The notes beneath the pieces were generated by a model. That model saw only the letters and a list, made by a program, of their open reading frames with translations, was not told where the DNA came from and ran no database searches. Made by a program: the position numbers and the translations under genes. This document shows, one piece after another, positions 21,435 through 33,900 of a stretch of DNA of 64,000 nucleotides (the first letter of the stretch is position 1; every line of letters starts with the position of its first letter). Source of the stretch: Siphonodentalium dalli (taxonomy: Eukaryota > Mollusca > Scaphopoda > Gadilida > Siphonodentaliidae); NCBI GenBank assembly GCA_032622095.1, contig CP136061.1, positions 37,517,797 to 37,581,796 of the forward strand. The letters are read 5' to 3'.

Positions 21435-21950
21435 ACCTGCCAGCCAATCATCCCTCATCTATAGGGCCGCACACCTGGACAACCATCTGCCAGCCAACCA
21501 TCCCTCATCTATAGGGGGGCCCATCTGGACAACCACCTGCCATCCAACCAACCATCCCTTGTCTATAGGGCCGCCCACCTGGACAACCATCTGCCAGCCA
21601 ACCATCCCTCATCTATAGGGCCGTGCACCTGGACAACCATCTGCCAGCCAACCATCCCTCATCTATAGGGCCATGCACCTGGACAATAACCTGCCAGCCA
21701 ACCATCCCTCATCGACAGGGCCACCCACCTGGACAACCACCTACCAGCCAACCATCCCTCATATATAAGGCCACCCATCTGGACAACCACCTGCCAGCCA
21801 ACCATCCCTCATCTATAAGGGCGCCCATCTGGAAAACCACCTACCAGCCAACCATCCCTCGTCTATAGGGGCGCCCATCTGGAAAACCACCTACCAGCCA
21901 ACCATCCCTCGTCTATAGGGCCACCTACCTGCCAGCCAACCATCCCTCAT
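21435..21950. repeat. 50-bp tandem repeat, about ten copies
   Basis: Unit contains CACCTGGACAACCATCTGCC, AGCCAACCATCCCTCATC and TATAGGGC. Copies vary at the GGGC(C/G)NCCCA step. The overlapping 81-codon frame is not a gene. Confidence 0.92.
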
Positions 21951-22657
21951 CAAATCATAAATCCAGTTTTTGAAAAATACTTGACTCAAAATATGAATCA
22001 AAACCAACACAAGACTTTATAACATCCCAAAACTTTAGGGATAAAAATCAAGTGGGTATTATATGACTGTCTGAGAAACAGCAGTACAATCTCTTTGAAA
22101 AGCGAAGCAAATCCTAACCGACCGACGTCTCTCGATCTCTGATTCACTTTTCATTTTCTAGGACGCGGCTTTCCCAAATGTGACAAAATAAATTGTTTCC
22201 AAATATGGAGTGCATGTCTGGGGCCGTAAATATTTTGTGATAATTATCATAGTATTTAGTAGTAATTATAAAAGCAACAAAATCCGAAAGAATAAACAGT
22301 AATAAATACCTTTGACTGATATTAAAAAACTCAAAAGATGAAGTCTACTGGTACTAGATGCGATGAGTATAATGCATTATGAATTTGTCACCTGTATTCT
22401 ACATTACACTATTTGTTGTGTTTTGCTCTTGTGAGCAAATTGTCAAATTTCATTGACCTCCTATCTCACAATTTAAACATAACCAACCACAAAGCTGTCG
22501 GTGTGTGACATTGCTGTAAGCTTTTTATAGAAAATTGATGTGATCTGTTATGCCACTAACCAATGAACTCGCACATGTTCCAATGGAATGGAGGGATTCC
22601 CATCAATACAGAAAACAGAAGTGAATCACAGATCTAGAGGGGTAGACCATGTCATGA
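21951..22657. other. About 700 bp, nothing recognised
   Basis: Mostly AT-rich. The phrase AACTTTAGGGATAA at 22031 also occurs at 20970, both followed by a TGGGTATTATATGA-like stretch, so the two places share an ancestral repeat. Confidence 0.45.
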
Positions 22658-23316
22658 ATCTCTATTCTGGCTAACGCCCGTAGAGATCATATTCTACCAA
22701 TACAAAACCTTGGAACTTTTTGAAATTTTGACAGGGAACCTTATAAAGTCGAAACAGCAACGCAGGGAATATATTTCTTAGTTATTTTCTGTTCCTTAAT
22801 GTACTTCACTGTAGGTGAAGGTCCCATCTCGAAATTGCATGCTTTACTGTAACTTTTCTGAACCGATATCGCAATTAACATTGAATTAATTACCCATGAG
22901 AAATTCCATAATTGTAAGCGACGCAAAGCAAAATCGCTCACAAAGTCACTTTATTCGTGAAATTTTAGCTTGCGAATTTTCGACGTCAAAAAGGCATTAA
23001 AAACTTGATTTTTACGCCATAAATTGGTGTTTTTCTAATATGATTCGTTTTTAGTAACCTTAATCTATGTTATGACACTGGTATAGTTTATTTTACTGAG
23101 CAACTAAGTTTATTAACAGTTCCCATTTAAATCATGAAATTTTGAGTTAGGACTTTCACTTACTGTGAATTACATTATTAAGGAACAGAAAATAACTAAG
23201 AAATATATTCCCCGCATTATTTCGTCAACTTAATAAAGTTCCCTGTCAAAACTTCAAAAAGTTCCAAGGTTTTGTACTGATGGAATATGATCTCTGCAGC
23301 CATTAGCCAGAGAGGC
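22658..23316. mobile_element. Family H element with about 150-bp inverted ends
   Basis: 22658-22815 and 23161-23316 are inverted copies (TCATATTCTACCAATACAAA, TTTCTTAGTTATTTTCTGTT). The 345-bp middle is AT-rich and non-coding. Long inverted ends with a short unique middle fit a foldback/MITE. The left arm includes CTCTATTCTGGCTAAC, the empty site of the B MITE at 15300. Confidence 0.82.
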
Positions 23317-23896
23317 AAGGCAGATCTGTTAGGATTTCTGCAAAATTCATACAGCGCCCTCTACGCTATCGCTGCGATATATCACTGCCACAATGAGTGT
23401 ACTTTGCAGACGATAAATCTATTTTTACATATCGTCGCAGAACTGTATTTACTACTATTTAGTCACTTATTATCTTGTTTTGACAACCAAATTTTTTTTA
23501 AAGTTTGCAATAATGGTAATTCTTTCGGTATTGATAAGAACAATATGAACTGAGCAAGACATCGACAATTTTAATCCTAAAACATAAGAACTAAAAACAG
23601 GTAAGAATTCCTTACCAATTAATGTCATTATGGCAGTGGTATCTCAGCGGAGCGATGGGAGATAACTCTGCCTGGAGTTTGGGATTTCTGTTGTCTTTTC
23701 AAAGAGACTGTACAGTCTGTAACTGTCTCTGACAGAATGATAAACTGACATGAGTGGAGGCAGGCATATTCCTGCTCATACCCACAGGGAATTACTAATG
23801 GATTCCAACTCTTACTATTCTCTTGAGGTGCCTTTTTCATGACTTCTGATAGCTCTATCTTTTATTGATGTCATTGTTTTATTACACCCTCACCTG
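23317..23896. other. About 580 bp, nothing recognised
   Basis: An 88-codon frame at 23287-23553 has no recognisable domain. No other features found. Confidence 0.45.
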
Positions 23897-24055
23897 CAGT
23901 AATGCCCTAAATAATCCACCCCTTAACCACAGCAGAATTATGGGTATTTGTGGTATTTAGTCGGAAATGGCAACAAGCCATATGTCCGACTAAATCCTGA
24001 AAAATTACACATAATTCTACTGTGGTTAAGGAGTTGATTATTTAGGGCATTACTG
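23897..24055. mobile_element. Family A MITE, centre deleted
   Basis: 159 bp. Ends CAGTAATGCCCTAAATAATC and GGGCATTACTG. The GGAAAGCTCTC hairpin tip is missing, so the arms meet at TAGTCGGAAATGGCAACAAG. Confidence 0.87.
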
Positions 24056-24075
24056 TACATTGGTTAGGGTGCGTC

Positions 24076-24436
24076 CAAGTCTGGATATTGTAAGTCTGAC
24101 ATTTGCAGAATGAGGTCCCCACAGGACGAATTTAGTGACGCTATCACGAACAGCGCACTAACATCACCAAATTCACCCTCTGGGAACCTCATTCTACTTA
24201 GGCCTCAACTGATATGGGAGACCTAGGAGATTGATTCCCCAGTTGACGTTGGTGATGCATGTTCACCCATTAGTCACGGAAAAAGTAACTAAAAACAATG
24301 TTAATTTAAGACCATAGATACTTCCCAGAAGATGAGGCCTAAGCAAGGTGAGGTCCCCAGAGGGTGAACTTGGTGATGCTAACACATTGTATACATTCTG
24401 CAAATGTCAGACCTACTACATGTATATCCAGGCTTG
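24076..24436. mobile_element. Family B MITE, long subtype with near-perfect TSD
   Basis: Ends CAAGTCTGG and CCAGGCTTG. Flanks GGTGCGTC and GGTGGGTC differ at one base, as an aged 8-bp duplication would. Confidence 0.82.
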
Positions 24437-24504
24437 GGTGGGTCGTGGTATACCATGGCGATTTATTGACATTTAATGCCTGTTTATATGAGACCGGGCT
24501 AGCA

Positions 24505-24915
24505 TTATTTTAGTGTGCCTGTCATTTGCAGAATGATGTCCCCAGAGGGTGAATTTAGTGATGTCATCCCGCATAGTGGGCTAGCATCACCAAATTTACC
24601 CTCCGGGGACCTCATTCTGCATGGCCTCATCTGCTATGGGAGACATAGACTCAGATTGAAGTTCCCAAATGTTTAATATTGTTATGTACACCCATTGGGA
24701 ACCTCGATTATGCAATATGTCGTCTGCCAATTTGGGGATATAGAGAAACTAAACTAAGAAAGAAATAGAATCTATGTGAAGATAAGGCATAAGCAGAATG
24801 AGGCCCCCAGAGGGTGAATTTACTGATGCTAGCCTGCTATGCGGGATAGCATCACTAAATTCACCCTCTGGGGACCTAATTCTGCAAATGACAGGCATAC
24901 TAAACTCAGACTTGG
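24505..24915. mobile_element. Family B MITE, subtype with AAACTCAG ends
   Basis: Middle differs from the first long subtype (GGGATATAGAGAAACTAAAC, AATAGAATCTATGTGAAG). Right end AAACTCAGACTTG. The same subtype occurs at 29.8, 44.2 and 61 kb. Confidence 0.78.
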
Positions 24916-25592
24916 CGAGCCAGCCCAGTTAACCGAGCAGAACGTGTGAGGTGTTTATATGACAACAAGCTTACATTCCGGGTCAGACACCCTGGAGAAT
25001 AAGATAATTATTGATTGTATTGCCAATCACTTTTTGTCATAATGCCTCATTCCGACAAACACATGCTGGTGTAAATGCGTGATGTTCATGCTTTATATTC
25101 CGAAATTCTGACATGCACATGCTGTTGTATGTGCATGATTGATGTACATGTTTATACTTTATCTCAAATTTACAAAGATAAAATTAATCCAAAAAATTGC
25201 AAACCATTTCAGAGGATTCTCTCAAATTTTGTTTTACATACAAAAGAATGATAAACAGTGACAACAGTAGATTTGGCCGCCAAAGAGAATTTGATTGTAA
25301 GCATAACATTATCATTAGCAGGGAAAATACCTGCATGGTTAACCATGCTATACCGCTAACTTACTATGTGGCTATGAAAACTAGCCGAGTCGCGATACAT
25401 TGAATCGTTACAACAATTAGATTTTAGGAGTTTTTTAAATGCCAAAATCATGGGATTTCTCCCAACCTGCAAATATATCAGTCACACGAATAGCTCGATT
25501 TGCTAAATTCTCCGAACCTGCAAGTTCATCCGAATATACCTATTGGAAATTTAATTCAATGGACACCTGTATTTTTATTTAATTATATAATA
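24916..25592. other. About 680 bp, nothing recognised
   Basis: Includes a twice-occurring ACATGCTGNTGTAANTGCNTGAT phrase (25063 and 25107). No coding motif in the 68-codon frame at 25197. Confidence 0.45.
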
Positions 25593-26181
25593 CTAGAAGG
25601 TGACCCGACTTCGTCCGGGCTTTGACCTTGAATTGTCCATTTTGAAGGTCAAGGTCAAGTGGGGTAACGATTTGACCAGTCCAAAACACTGCCCGGACAA
25701 AAGTACCTGACAAACGTGCCCGTCGAAATCCATCCGGTTTTACCCGATTTGACCTTGAATTGATCATTTTGAAGGTCAAGGTCAGGTCGGGGTCACGACT
25801 CGACCCGTCCAAAACACTCAGTGGACAAAAGTAACCCCACGTATCAAATTTCGTCGAAATCCCATCAAAATTGGCGATATGACCTTGAATTGACCCGATT
25901 TCAAGGTCAAGGTCACGTCGCATGGGCAAATGAATATGCTTATGAGACTCCCGATACGAAAGTACCCCCACATACCAAGTTTCATCGAAATCCCGTGATA
26001 TTCGGGCGTTTGACCTTGAAATTACCCGATTTCAAGGTCACGTCGCACGGACAAATTAATAGGCCCATGCCACCCCTCGGCCGAAAATACCCCCACATAC
26101 CAAGTTTCATCGAAATCGGGTCGGCCGTTTTCGAGTTCATCGCGAACACACACAGACAGATCTTCCAAAATATATAATAGA
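25593..26181 (-). mobile_element. Helitron-like non-autonomous element, both ends present
   Basis: On the minus strand it starts TCTATTATATATTTTGGAAG (26181 downwards) and ends GTCGGGTCACCTTCTAG at 25593. The base after the 3' end is T and the base before the 5' end is A, the A|T insertion site of Helitrons. A CCCGGACGAAGTCGGG hairpin lies about 11 nt before the CTAG end. The body repeats GACCTTGAC and TTTCGACGAAATTTGATACG-like phrases. No Rep/helicase. Frames of 118-130 codons here are repeat shadows. Confidence 0.82.
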
Positions 26182-26510
26182 TATACTCAACAAATATGTA
26201 TTAGTTACTTTGTGATATGTTTTACCATAATACCCATGATGGAAGGCAATCAAATACTGTTAAAACCGAGGAACTGTTTGTTTGAAGGGGGCAAGAATAT
26301 ATACGTTGGAATGTTTGATTGTTCACGCAATTGATGTGACGTCAGTTCATTCATTATTTTGAAACAGCCAATGATGTCATGCGCGCCTTGTAAGTTGTAC
26401 CGCAACTGCAATCATGATAAAGATGTTCTTATCACCAATTCGTTATCGCCAATTTTAGCAAGGAATTTCACAGGGAATAGTAGATAAATACATGTACACT
26501 TCATCCAACT
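26182..26510. other. Spacer, nothing recognised
   Basis: AT-rich unique sequence. Confidence 0.5.
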
Positions 26511-26705
26511 TTGGTTCGGAGGCAGAAAATCATGGGGGTCATGCAGGGGTTCATTGGTTCGGAGGCAGAACATCATGGGGGGCATGCAGGGGTTCATTGG
26601 TTCGGAGGCAGAAAATCATGGGGGGCATGCAGGGGTTCATTGGTTCGGAGGCAGAAAATCATGGGGGGCATGCAGGGGTTCCGGGGCATGCAGGGGTTCC
26701 AGACC
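26511..26705. repeat. 43-bp tandem repeat, about four copies
   Basis: Unit GGTTCGGAGGCAGAAAATCA followed by TGGGGGGCATGCAGGGGTTC. The last copies shorten to GGGGCATGCAGGGGTTCC. Overlapping frames of 61-110 codons are not genes. Confidence 0.93.
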
Positions 26706-27049
26706 CTCGCTCTAAACTGATGTCCATAATACGCAATTCTTCAGACAGAACAGTAAGTCCTAAGAGTAATAAGAAGAGCAATCTGAAGAGCAATAATTTT
26801 CTATTGGATTTATTCATTAATTAACTGGGGGGTTTAGCCATAAAAATAAAAATAATTGCGCTGTTAAACCGCAATTCAATTGCGCTGAAGCACAATTAAT
26901 TTTCAATTGCGCTGAAGAAGCACAATTCAATTGGACTGAAGCGCAATTGAATAGAACTAGTGTCAATTTACACATACTTGGAAAAAAATGTAACTATTAA
27001 TTTTTTTTTGACTAGTAGGAGGTGTTTTAACCGTTAAGTTATCGGAAAC
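26706..27049. other. Spacer with short CAATTGCGCT repeats
   Basis: At 26850-26955 the words AATTGCGCTG and GCACAATT alternate four times, giving small overlapping hairpins. Nothing else is recognised. Confidence 0.5.
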
Positions 27050-27960
27050 TGGACGACCCATCATAAGTATGTTGTAAATTTACCGACATCACCGAGGCAG
27101 TTCATGACAATATGGAATTCTTCATACATACCAGTAAGTCTGAACATTGTCATAAATTGACCGAGATAACAGGGATGGTTCATGACAATGCGGGATTATT
27201 CAAAATTACCAGTAAGTCTGAACATTGTCATAAATTGACCAAGATAACCGAGACTGCATGTTCATGACAATATGAGATTATTCAGACATACCAGAGTGTC
27301 TGAATGAACATTGTTGTAAATTGACCAAGATAACCGGGACGGTTCATGACAATACAGAATACCAGTAAGTCTGAACATTGTCATAAATTAACAGAGATAA
27401 TTTAACCGGGACGGTTCATGACAATACAGAATAATTGAGACGTACCAGTAAGTCTGAACATTGTCATAAATTAACAGAGATAACCGGGATGGTTCATGAC
27501 AATACAGAATAATTGAGACGTACCAGTAAGTCTGAACATTGGCATAAATTGACAGAGCCAGAAGATCACCAGGAATGCAGTTCATGACAATAAGGAATTC
27601 GTCCGATATACCAATCACCAGGACGTTCATGACAATATAGAACTCTTCAGATATACCAATCACCAGGACGTTCATGACAATATAGAACTCTTCAGATATA
27701 CCAATCACCAGGACGTTCATGACAATATAGAATTCTTCAGATATACCAATCACCAGGACGTTCATGACAATATAGAACTCTTCAGATATACCAATCACCA
27801 GGACGTTCATGACAATATAGAATTCTTCAGATATACCAATCACCAGGACGTTCATGACAATATAGAATTCTTCAGATCTATACAGATGGTTCTGTTATCA
27901 TAAACCGGACAGTTCATTACAATATGGGATTATTCAGACATACCAATAAGTCTGTACATT
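27050..27960. repeat. Minisatellite with 80-95 bp units changing to 45-bp units
   Basis: The longer unit contains GGTTCATGACAATA, ACCAGTAAGTCTGAACATTG and TCATAAATTGACCGAGATAAC (about six copies at 27050-27560 and one at 27895). Between 27625 and 27880 a 45-bp unit (TTCATGACAATATAGAA, TTCAGATATACCAATCACCA) is repeated about six times. The 45-bp unit looks like a shortened form of the longer one. The 155-codon reverse frame arises because 45 is divisible by three. Confidence 0.9.
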
Positions 27961-27984
27961 GTCATAAATTGCTCAGCTCCCTTA

Positions 27985-28467
27985 ATTATGAAGCGTGACA
28001 CTTTATGGTTTTGCATCCTATGTGCCTGGTGCTATTAACCCTTTACCCAACAAACCGGCCAAAACCGGCCAAATAAAGCTTCATCAGCCTAAAATATCTT
28101 CGGTCTGTCTCAATAGAACCATACAAATATGAATATCATTGGAACCGGCTCCTTGACCACATTGTGATAGTTACAGTTATGCCCTGTGCCAATGCATTCT
28201 CTTATATATGCGAGTCGACCATAGGTCGCCTCGCATATATAAGAGAATGCATTGGCCTAAAAAAAACACTTTTTACCATTTTTTCTTACATTCTTTAACA
28301 ATTCTATAATTTTTAATGTGTTAAGCCAATGCATTCTCTTATATATGCGAGGCGACCTATGGTCGACTCGCATATATAAGAGAATGCATTGGCACAGGGC
28401 CGTTTTGTTGGGTATGAAGTGTGACACTTTATGGTTTTGCATCCTATGTGCCTGGTGCTATTAAACA
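27985..28467 (+). repeat. 52-bp direct repeats flanking a C1 MITE
   Basis: TGAAGCGTGACACTTTATGG through GGTGCTATTAA at about 27989-28038 recurs at 28415-28464 with one obvious change (GCGTG/GTGTG). The C1 MITE at 28039-28414 sits exactly between them. Confidence 0.92.
28039..28414 (+). mobile_element. Family C1 MITE, right tip missing
   Basis: TTAA then CCCTTTACCCAACAAACCGG. The right end stops at TTGTTGGGTA, without the expected AAGGGTTAA, and the repeated flank begins at once. Confidence 0.88.
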
Positions 28468-28552
28468 TGGGGAAGCACTCATCATCCAACCTTGTTGGCT
28501 TTGCTGAATGCTTGGCCATACTTTGATGTTACCTTGGTAATTGGCAGTTATT

Positions 28553-28806
28553 CAAGCCTTGAAATAGTGTGTCCGTCATTTGCAGAATGAGGTCCCCAGA
28601 GGGTGAAATTAGTGATGCTACCCCGCATAGCGGGCTAGCATCACCAAATTCACCCTCTGGGAACCTCATTCTGCTGAGGTGGAAGCAGAATGAGGTCCCC
28701 AGAGGGTGAATTTGGTGATGCTAGCCCGCTATGTGGGGTAGCATCACTAAATTCACCCTCTGGGGACCTCATTCTGCAAATGACAGACACACTATTTCAA
28801 GGCTTG
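28553..28806. mobile_element. Family B MITE, double-palindrome subtype with 8-bp TSD
   Basis: 254 bp. Exact duplication CAGTTATT at 28545-28552 and 28807-28814. Internal structure as at 15300-15552. Confidence 0.92.
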
Positions 28807-29024
28807 CAGTTATTACATAATGATTGTGATCCCTACTCTCCTTCTATGATGAGTTTTCTGCTCAGAGCCAGATGTGCTCAGAACAAGTTGATTGTGCGTT
28901 GGCGTTGTCTAATTTTGTGAACACATAACATCCCAGTTTAGTTACCTCAATGAATCTAGTTTATCTTAAATAAGCAACATCTGTCCGCAGCTGTCAAAAA
29001 AGATTAATGGATATAGGAATGAAC

Positions 29025-29815
29025 AAGAGCATCGATCACTAGGGCGTGGAGATATACATCCGTGGTAATTCTAACAGCCATATCTCTGGTGAAAATTGGC
29101 GGTCGAAACCCAAATTCTAAAGTGACCTGTATGTTTGGCTAGTAAACTCACATACCAAATTTCATTTCAATCAGTTCAGACTTACCAAAGTTATCAGCTC
29201 GAAACAAAAATTTAGCGCAAATTTCAACAGAAAGGGCCGTAACTCTGGAGAAAAATGGTGGGCGGAATCCAAATTTGAAACTGATCTGTATTTTATGCTA
29301 GTATACATACATATCAAATTTCATTCCATTCAGTTGAGACTATCTCAAGTTATCATCCGGAAACCAAAAGCGAATGGACAGAGAGTATGGTGGACGGACG
29401 GACAGACTAGGTCCTCTTTTTTTTTAAATGGGCAAACAAAGATAGAAATAGAAAATCTATGATGTAAAAATCGTCCAAAAGCAAGGTGTGGCAATGTCCA
29501 GAAAATGATATGTTTTTGAGTCAGGGATGATCATGAAGTGTAAATACCAACAAGGGCATCGATCGCTATGGCGTGGCAAAATACTTCCAACAAGTAATTC
29601 CAACAAAAAGGGCCAAAACTCTGGTGAAATTTGGCGGGCAGAACCCAAATTCAAATTAGACCTGTATTTTGTGCTAGTAAACCCACACACCAAATTTAAT
29701 TTCATTCAGTTGAGACTATCAAAAGTTATCATCTGGAAACCAAAAGCGAACTGATGGATGGACATGTAGGGATGGACCAATAACGTAACATGTCCTGCTT
29801 TAAAAAAAAAACTGG
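29025..29815. repeat. Dispersed repeat, two adjacent diverged copies
   Basis: Copies near 29025-29425 and 29540-29800 share AAGAGCATCGATCNCTA, AGGGCCNTAACTCTGG, ACCAAATTTCATT and TTATCATCTGGAAACCAAAA, and end in GGATGGAC/GGACGGAC runs. The first is partly duplicated within itself. The class is unclear (Helitron- or SINE-derived both possible). Confidence 0.6.
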
Positions 29816-29831
29816 TGTATAAAATTTTTAT

Positions 29832-30070
29832 ATGATGTACACCCATTTGGAACCTCGATTATGCAATGTGTCGTCTGCCACTTTGGGGATATAGAGAAAC
29901 TAAAAAAGAAATAGAATCTATGTGAAGAAGTTTCTATAGAAATTTGATAATAAAGAAACTTTCCAGAGAAGATGAGACCAAAGCAGAATGAGGTCCCCAG
30001 AGGGTGAATTTGGTGATGCTAGCCGGCTGACATCATTCTGCAAATCACAGAACCACTATTTCAAGGCTTG
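29832..30070. mobile_element. Family B MITE, 5'-truncated
   Basis: Begins in the second-subtype middle and ends CACTATTTCAAGGCTTG. Confidence 0.8.
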
Positions 30071-30930
30071 ATCGTGACATTAGCACAATGATAATTTTTC
30101 AGAGTTTACTGCAAAGCAGATTAGCGGAAAATATTGTATTCGCCTTTTGGGATTAATGAGTGAGCAAATGTATTATCGCTCTGTGCATGACCAATTACCA
30201 GTAAAAGAGGTCATGCTATTATAGTGCCTACGTGTGTTGTCATTTCTAGCCAAAGCGTGTTGTCAGTCAGGTCAGCTCCAAATTTTTGTTTCAAACATTT
30301 GAGTAATGTTATGGATTGATGGTTGAATAATGTAAGAATAAGCTTTAATATGTTGAAAATATATCTGAGAAGCAGATATTCATATAACGCGTGTAATCAT
30401 GCAGATTATAGAAAATTTATGTGTATCATAATTTTGTCGAACAATCATTAATATAAGTTAACTGCAACTTTGAAATGTGTGTATCACACCTTATTTATGA
30501 AGAAATGGTTTTATAGTCATTTATAGTAATCACATATAATGTGTCATTCAATCACGATCATAGTGTATTTGAACATTTCAGATATATAATGTGTGCACAG
30601 GTTTGTGTTGCACTATTGATCAATTAGAATGAATTTCCGAACAATCGAGCTGCGTTAGAGATGTTGGTTTCGGAAAGCAGGTTTCCATAGTTTTTCTCCA
30701 AAGAGGTTTTTCGTTTGTTTTTCCTGACCACCAATGCAGACAAATTAGGATGTAATTAACCTGTATGCGAACACATGCCCGTCCCTGAACTTGTAAGCAT
30801 GTATACCAATAAACACTGACATCGACTCCTAGTGGACTCTGGCATGGCTTGATGGCAATTATACTGTTATTATTATTGGGGAATTGAGAATACAATAATA
30901 AATGAGAATGTACTTTGTCTAATACTTATC
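30071..30930. other. About 860 bp, nothing recognised
   Basis: AT-rich. A 91-codon reverse frame at 30620-30895 shows no recognisable domain. Confidence 0.5.
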
Positions 30931-33900
30931 AATACATCACAGGAACGGTGATGCTATCAGCAGGGTGTACACACTCACTGTGTGAGGTGGCCTCAATACA
31001 TCACAGGAACCGTGATGCTATCAGCTGGGTGTACACATTCACTGTGTAAGGTGGCCTCACATCACAGGAACCGTGATGCTATCAGCTGGGTGTACACTCA
31101 CTGTGTGAGGTGGCCTCACATCACAGGAACCGTGATGCTATCAGCTGGGTGTCAGGAACCGTGATGCTATCAGCTGGGTGTCAGGAACCGTGATGCTATC
31201 AGCTGGGTGTACACACTCACTGTGTGAGGTGGCCTCAATACATCACAGGAACCGTGATGCTATCAGCTGGGTGTCAGGAACCGTGATGCTATCAGCTGGG
31301 TGAACACTCACTGTGTGAGGTGGCCTCAATACATCACAGGAACCGTGATGCTATCAGCTGGGTGTACACTCACTGTGTGAGGTGGCCCGTGATGCTATCA
31401 GCTGGGTGTACACACTCACTGTGTGAGGTGGCCCGTGATGCTATCAGCTGGGTGTACACACTCACTGTGTGAGGTGGCCTCAATACATCACAGGAACCGT
31501 GATGCTATCAGCTGGGTGTACACTCACTGTGTGAGGTGGCCTCACATCACAGGAACCGTGATGCTATCAGCTGGGTGTACACTCACTGTGTGAGGTGGCC
31601 CGTGATGCTATCAGCTGGGTGTACACACTCACTGTGTGAGGTGGCCTCACATCACAGGAACCGTGATGCTATCAGCTGGGTGTACACTCACTGTGTGAGG
31701 TGGCCCGTGATGCTATCAGCTGGGTGTACACACTCACTGTGTGAGGTGGCCCGTGATGCTATCAGCTGGGTGTACACACTCACTGTGTGAGGTGACCTCA
31801 ATACATCACAGGAACCGTGATGCTATCAGCTGGGTGTACACTCACTGTGTGAGGTGGCCTCACATCACAGGAACCGTGATGCTATCAGCTGGGTGTACAC
31901 TCACTGTGTGAGGTGGCCTCACAATACATCACAGGAACCGTGATGCTATCAGCTAGGTGTACACTCACTGTGTGAGGTGGCCTCAATACATCACAGGAAC
32001 GGTGATGCTATCAGCTGGGTGTACACACTCACTGTGTGAGGTGGCCTCAATACATCACAGGAACCGTGATGCTATCAGCTGGGTGTACACTCACTGTGTG
32101 AGGTGGCCTCACAATACATCACAGGAACCGTGATGCTATCAGCTGGGTGTACACTCACTGTGTGAGGTGGCCCGTGATGCTATCAGCTGGGTGTACACAC
32201 TCACTGTGTGAGGTGGCCTCACATCACAGGAACCGTGATGCTATCAGCTGGGTGTACACTCACTGTGTGAGGTGGCCCGTGATGCTATCAGCTGGGTGTA
32301 CACACTCACTGTGTGAGGTGGCCCGTGATGCTATCAGCAGGGTGTACACACTCACTGTGTGAGGTGGCCTCAATACATCACAGGAACCGTGATGCTATCA
32401 GCTGGGTGTACACTCACTGTGTGAGGTGGCCTCACATCACAGGAACCGTGATGCTATCAGCTGGGTGTACACACTCACTGTGTGAGGTGGCCTGTGATGC
32501 TATCAGCTGGGTGTACACACTCACTGTATGAGGTGGCCCGTGATGCTATCAGCTGGGTGTACACACTCACTGTGTGAGGTGGCCCGTGATGCTATCAGCT
32601 GGGTGTACACACTCACTGTGTGAGGTGGCCCGTGATGCTATCAGCTGGGTGTACACTCACTGTGTGAGGTGGCCCGTGATGCTATCAGCTGGGTGTACAC
32701 ACTCACTGTGTGAGGTGGCCCGTGATGCTATCAGCTGGGTGTACACACTCACTGTGTGAGGTGGCCCGTGATGCTATCAGCTGGGTGTACACACTCACTG
32801 TGTGAGGTGGCCCGTGATGCTATCAGCTGGGTGTACACTCACTGTGTGAGGTGGCCCGTGATGCTATCAGCTGGGTGTACACTCACTGTGTGAGGTGGCC
32901 CGTGATGCTATCAGCTGGGTGTACACTCACTGTGTGAGGTGGCCCATGATGCTATCAGCTGGGTGTACACTCACTGTGTGAGGTGGCCCGTGATGCTATC
33001 AGCTGGGTGTACACTCACTGTGTGAGGTTGCCCGTGATGCTATCAGCTGGGTGTACACACTCACTGTGTGAGGTGGCCCGTGATGCTATCAGCTGGGTGT
33101 ACACACTCACTGTGTGAGGTGGCCCGTGATGCTATCAGCTGGGTGTACACTCACTGTGTGAGGTGGCCTCACAATACATCACAGGAACCGTGATGCTATC
33201 AGCTGGGTGTACACTCACTGTGTGAGGTGGCCCGTGATGCTATCAGCTGGGTGTACACACTCACTGTGTGAGGTGGCCTCACATCACAGGAACCGTGATG
33301 CTATCAGCTGGGTGTACACTCACTGTGTGAGGTGGCCCGTGATGCTATCAGCTGGGTGTACACACTCACTGTGTGAGGTGGCCCGTGATGCTATCAGCTG
33401 GATGTACACACTCACTGTGTGAGGTGGCCTCAATAATCACAGGAACCGTGATGCTATCAGCTGGGTGTACACACTCACTGTGTGAGGTGGCCTCAATACA
33501 TCACAGGAACCGTGATGCTATCAGCTGGGTGTACACTCACTGTGTGAGGTGGCCTCACATCACAGGAACCGTGATGCTATCAGCTGGGTGTACACACTCA
33601 CTGTGTGAGGTGGCCTGTGATGCTATCAGCTGGGTGTACACACTCACTGTGTGAGGTGGCCCGTGATGCTATCAGCTGGGTGTACACACTCACTGTGTGA
33701 GGTGGCCCGTGATGCTATCAGCTGGGTGTACACACTCACTGTGTGAGGTGGCCCATGATGCTATCAGCTGGGTGTACACTCACTGTGTGAGGTGGCCCGT
33801 GATGCTATCAGCTGGGTGTACACACTCACTGTGTGAGGTGGCCCGTGATGCTATCAGCTGGGTGTACACACTCACTGTGTGAGGTGGCCCGTGATGCTAT

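Noticed and set aside
25579-26177. Overlapping ORFs of 118-130 codons on both strands
   Set aside because: Shadows of the Helitron-like repeat; the same false frames recur at 39.4-40.0 kb.
27388-27855. 155-codon reverse ORF with a 15-residue repeat
   Set aside because: It comes from a 45-bp minisatellite whose length happens to be divisible by three; neighbouring longer units break the frame.
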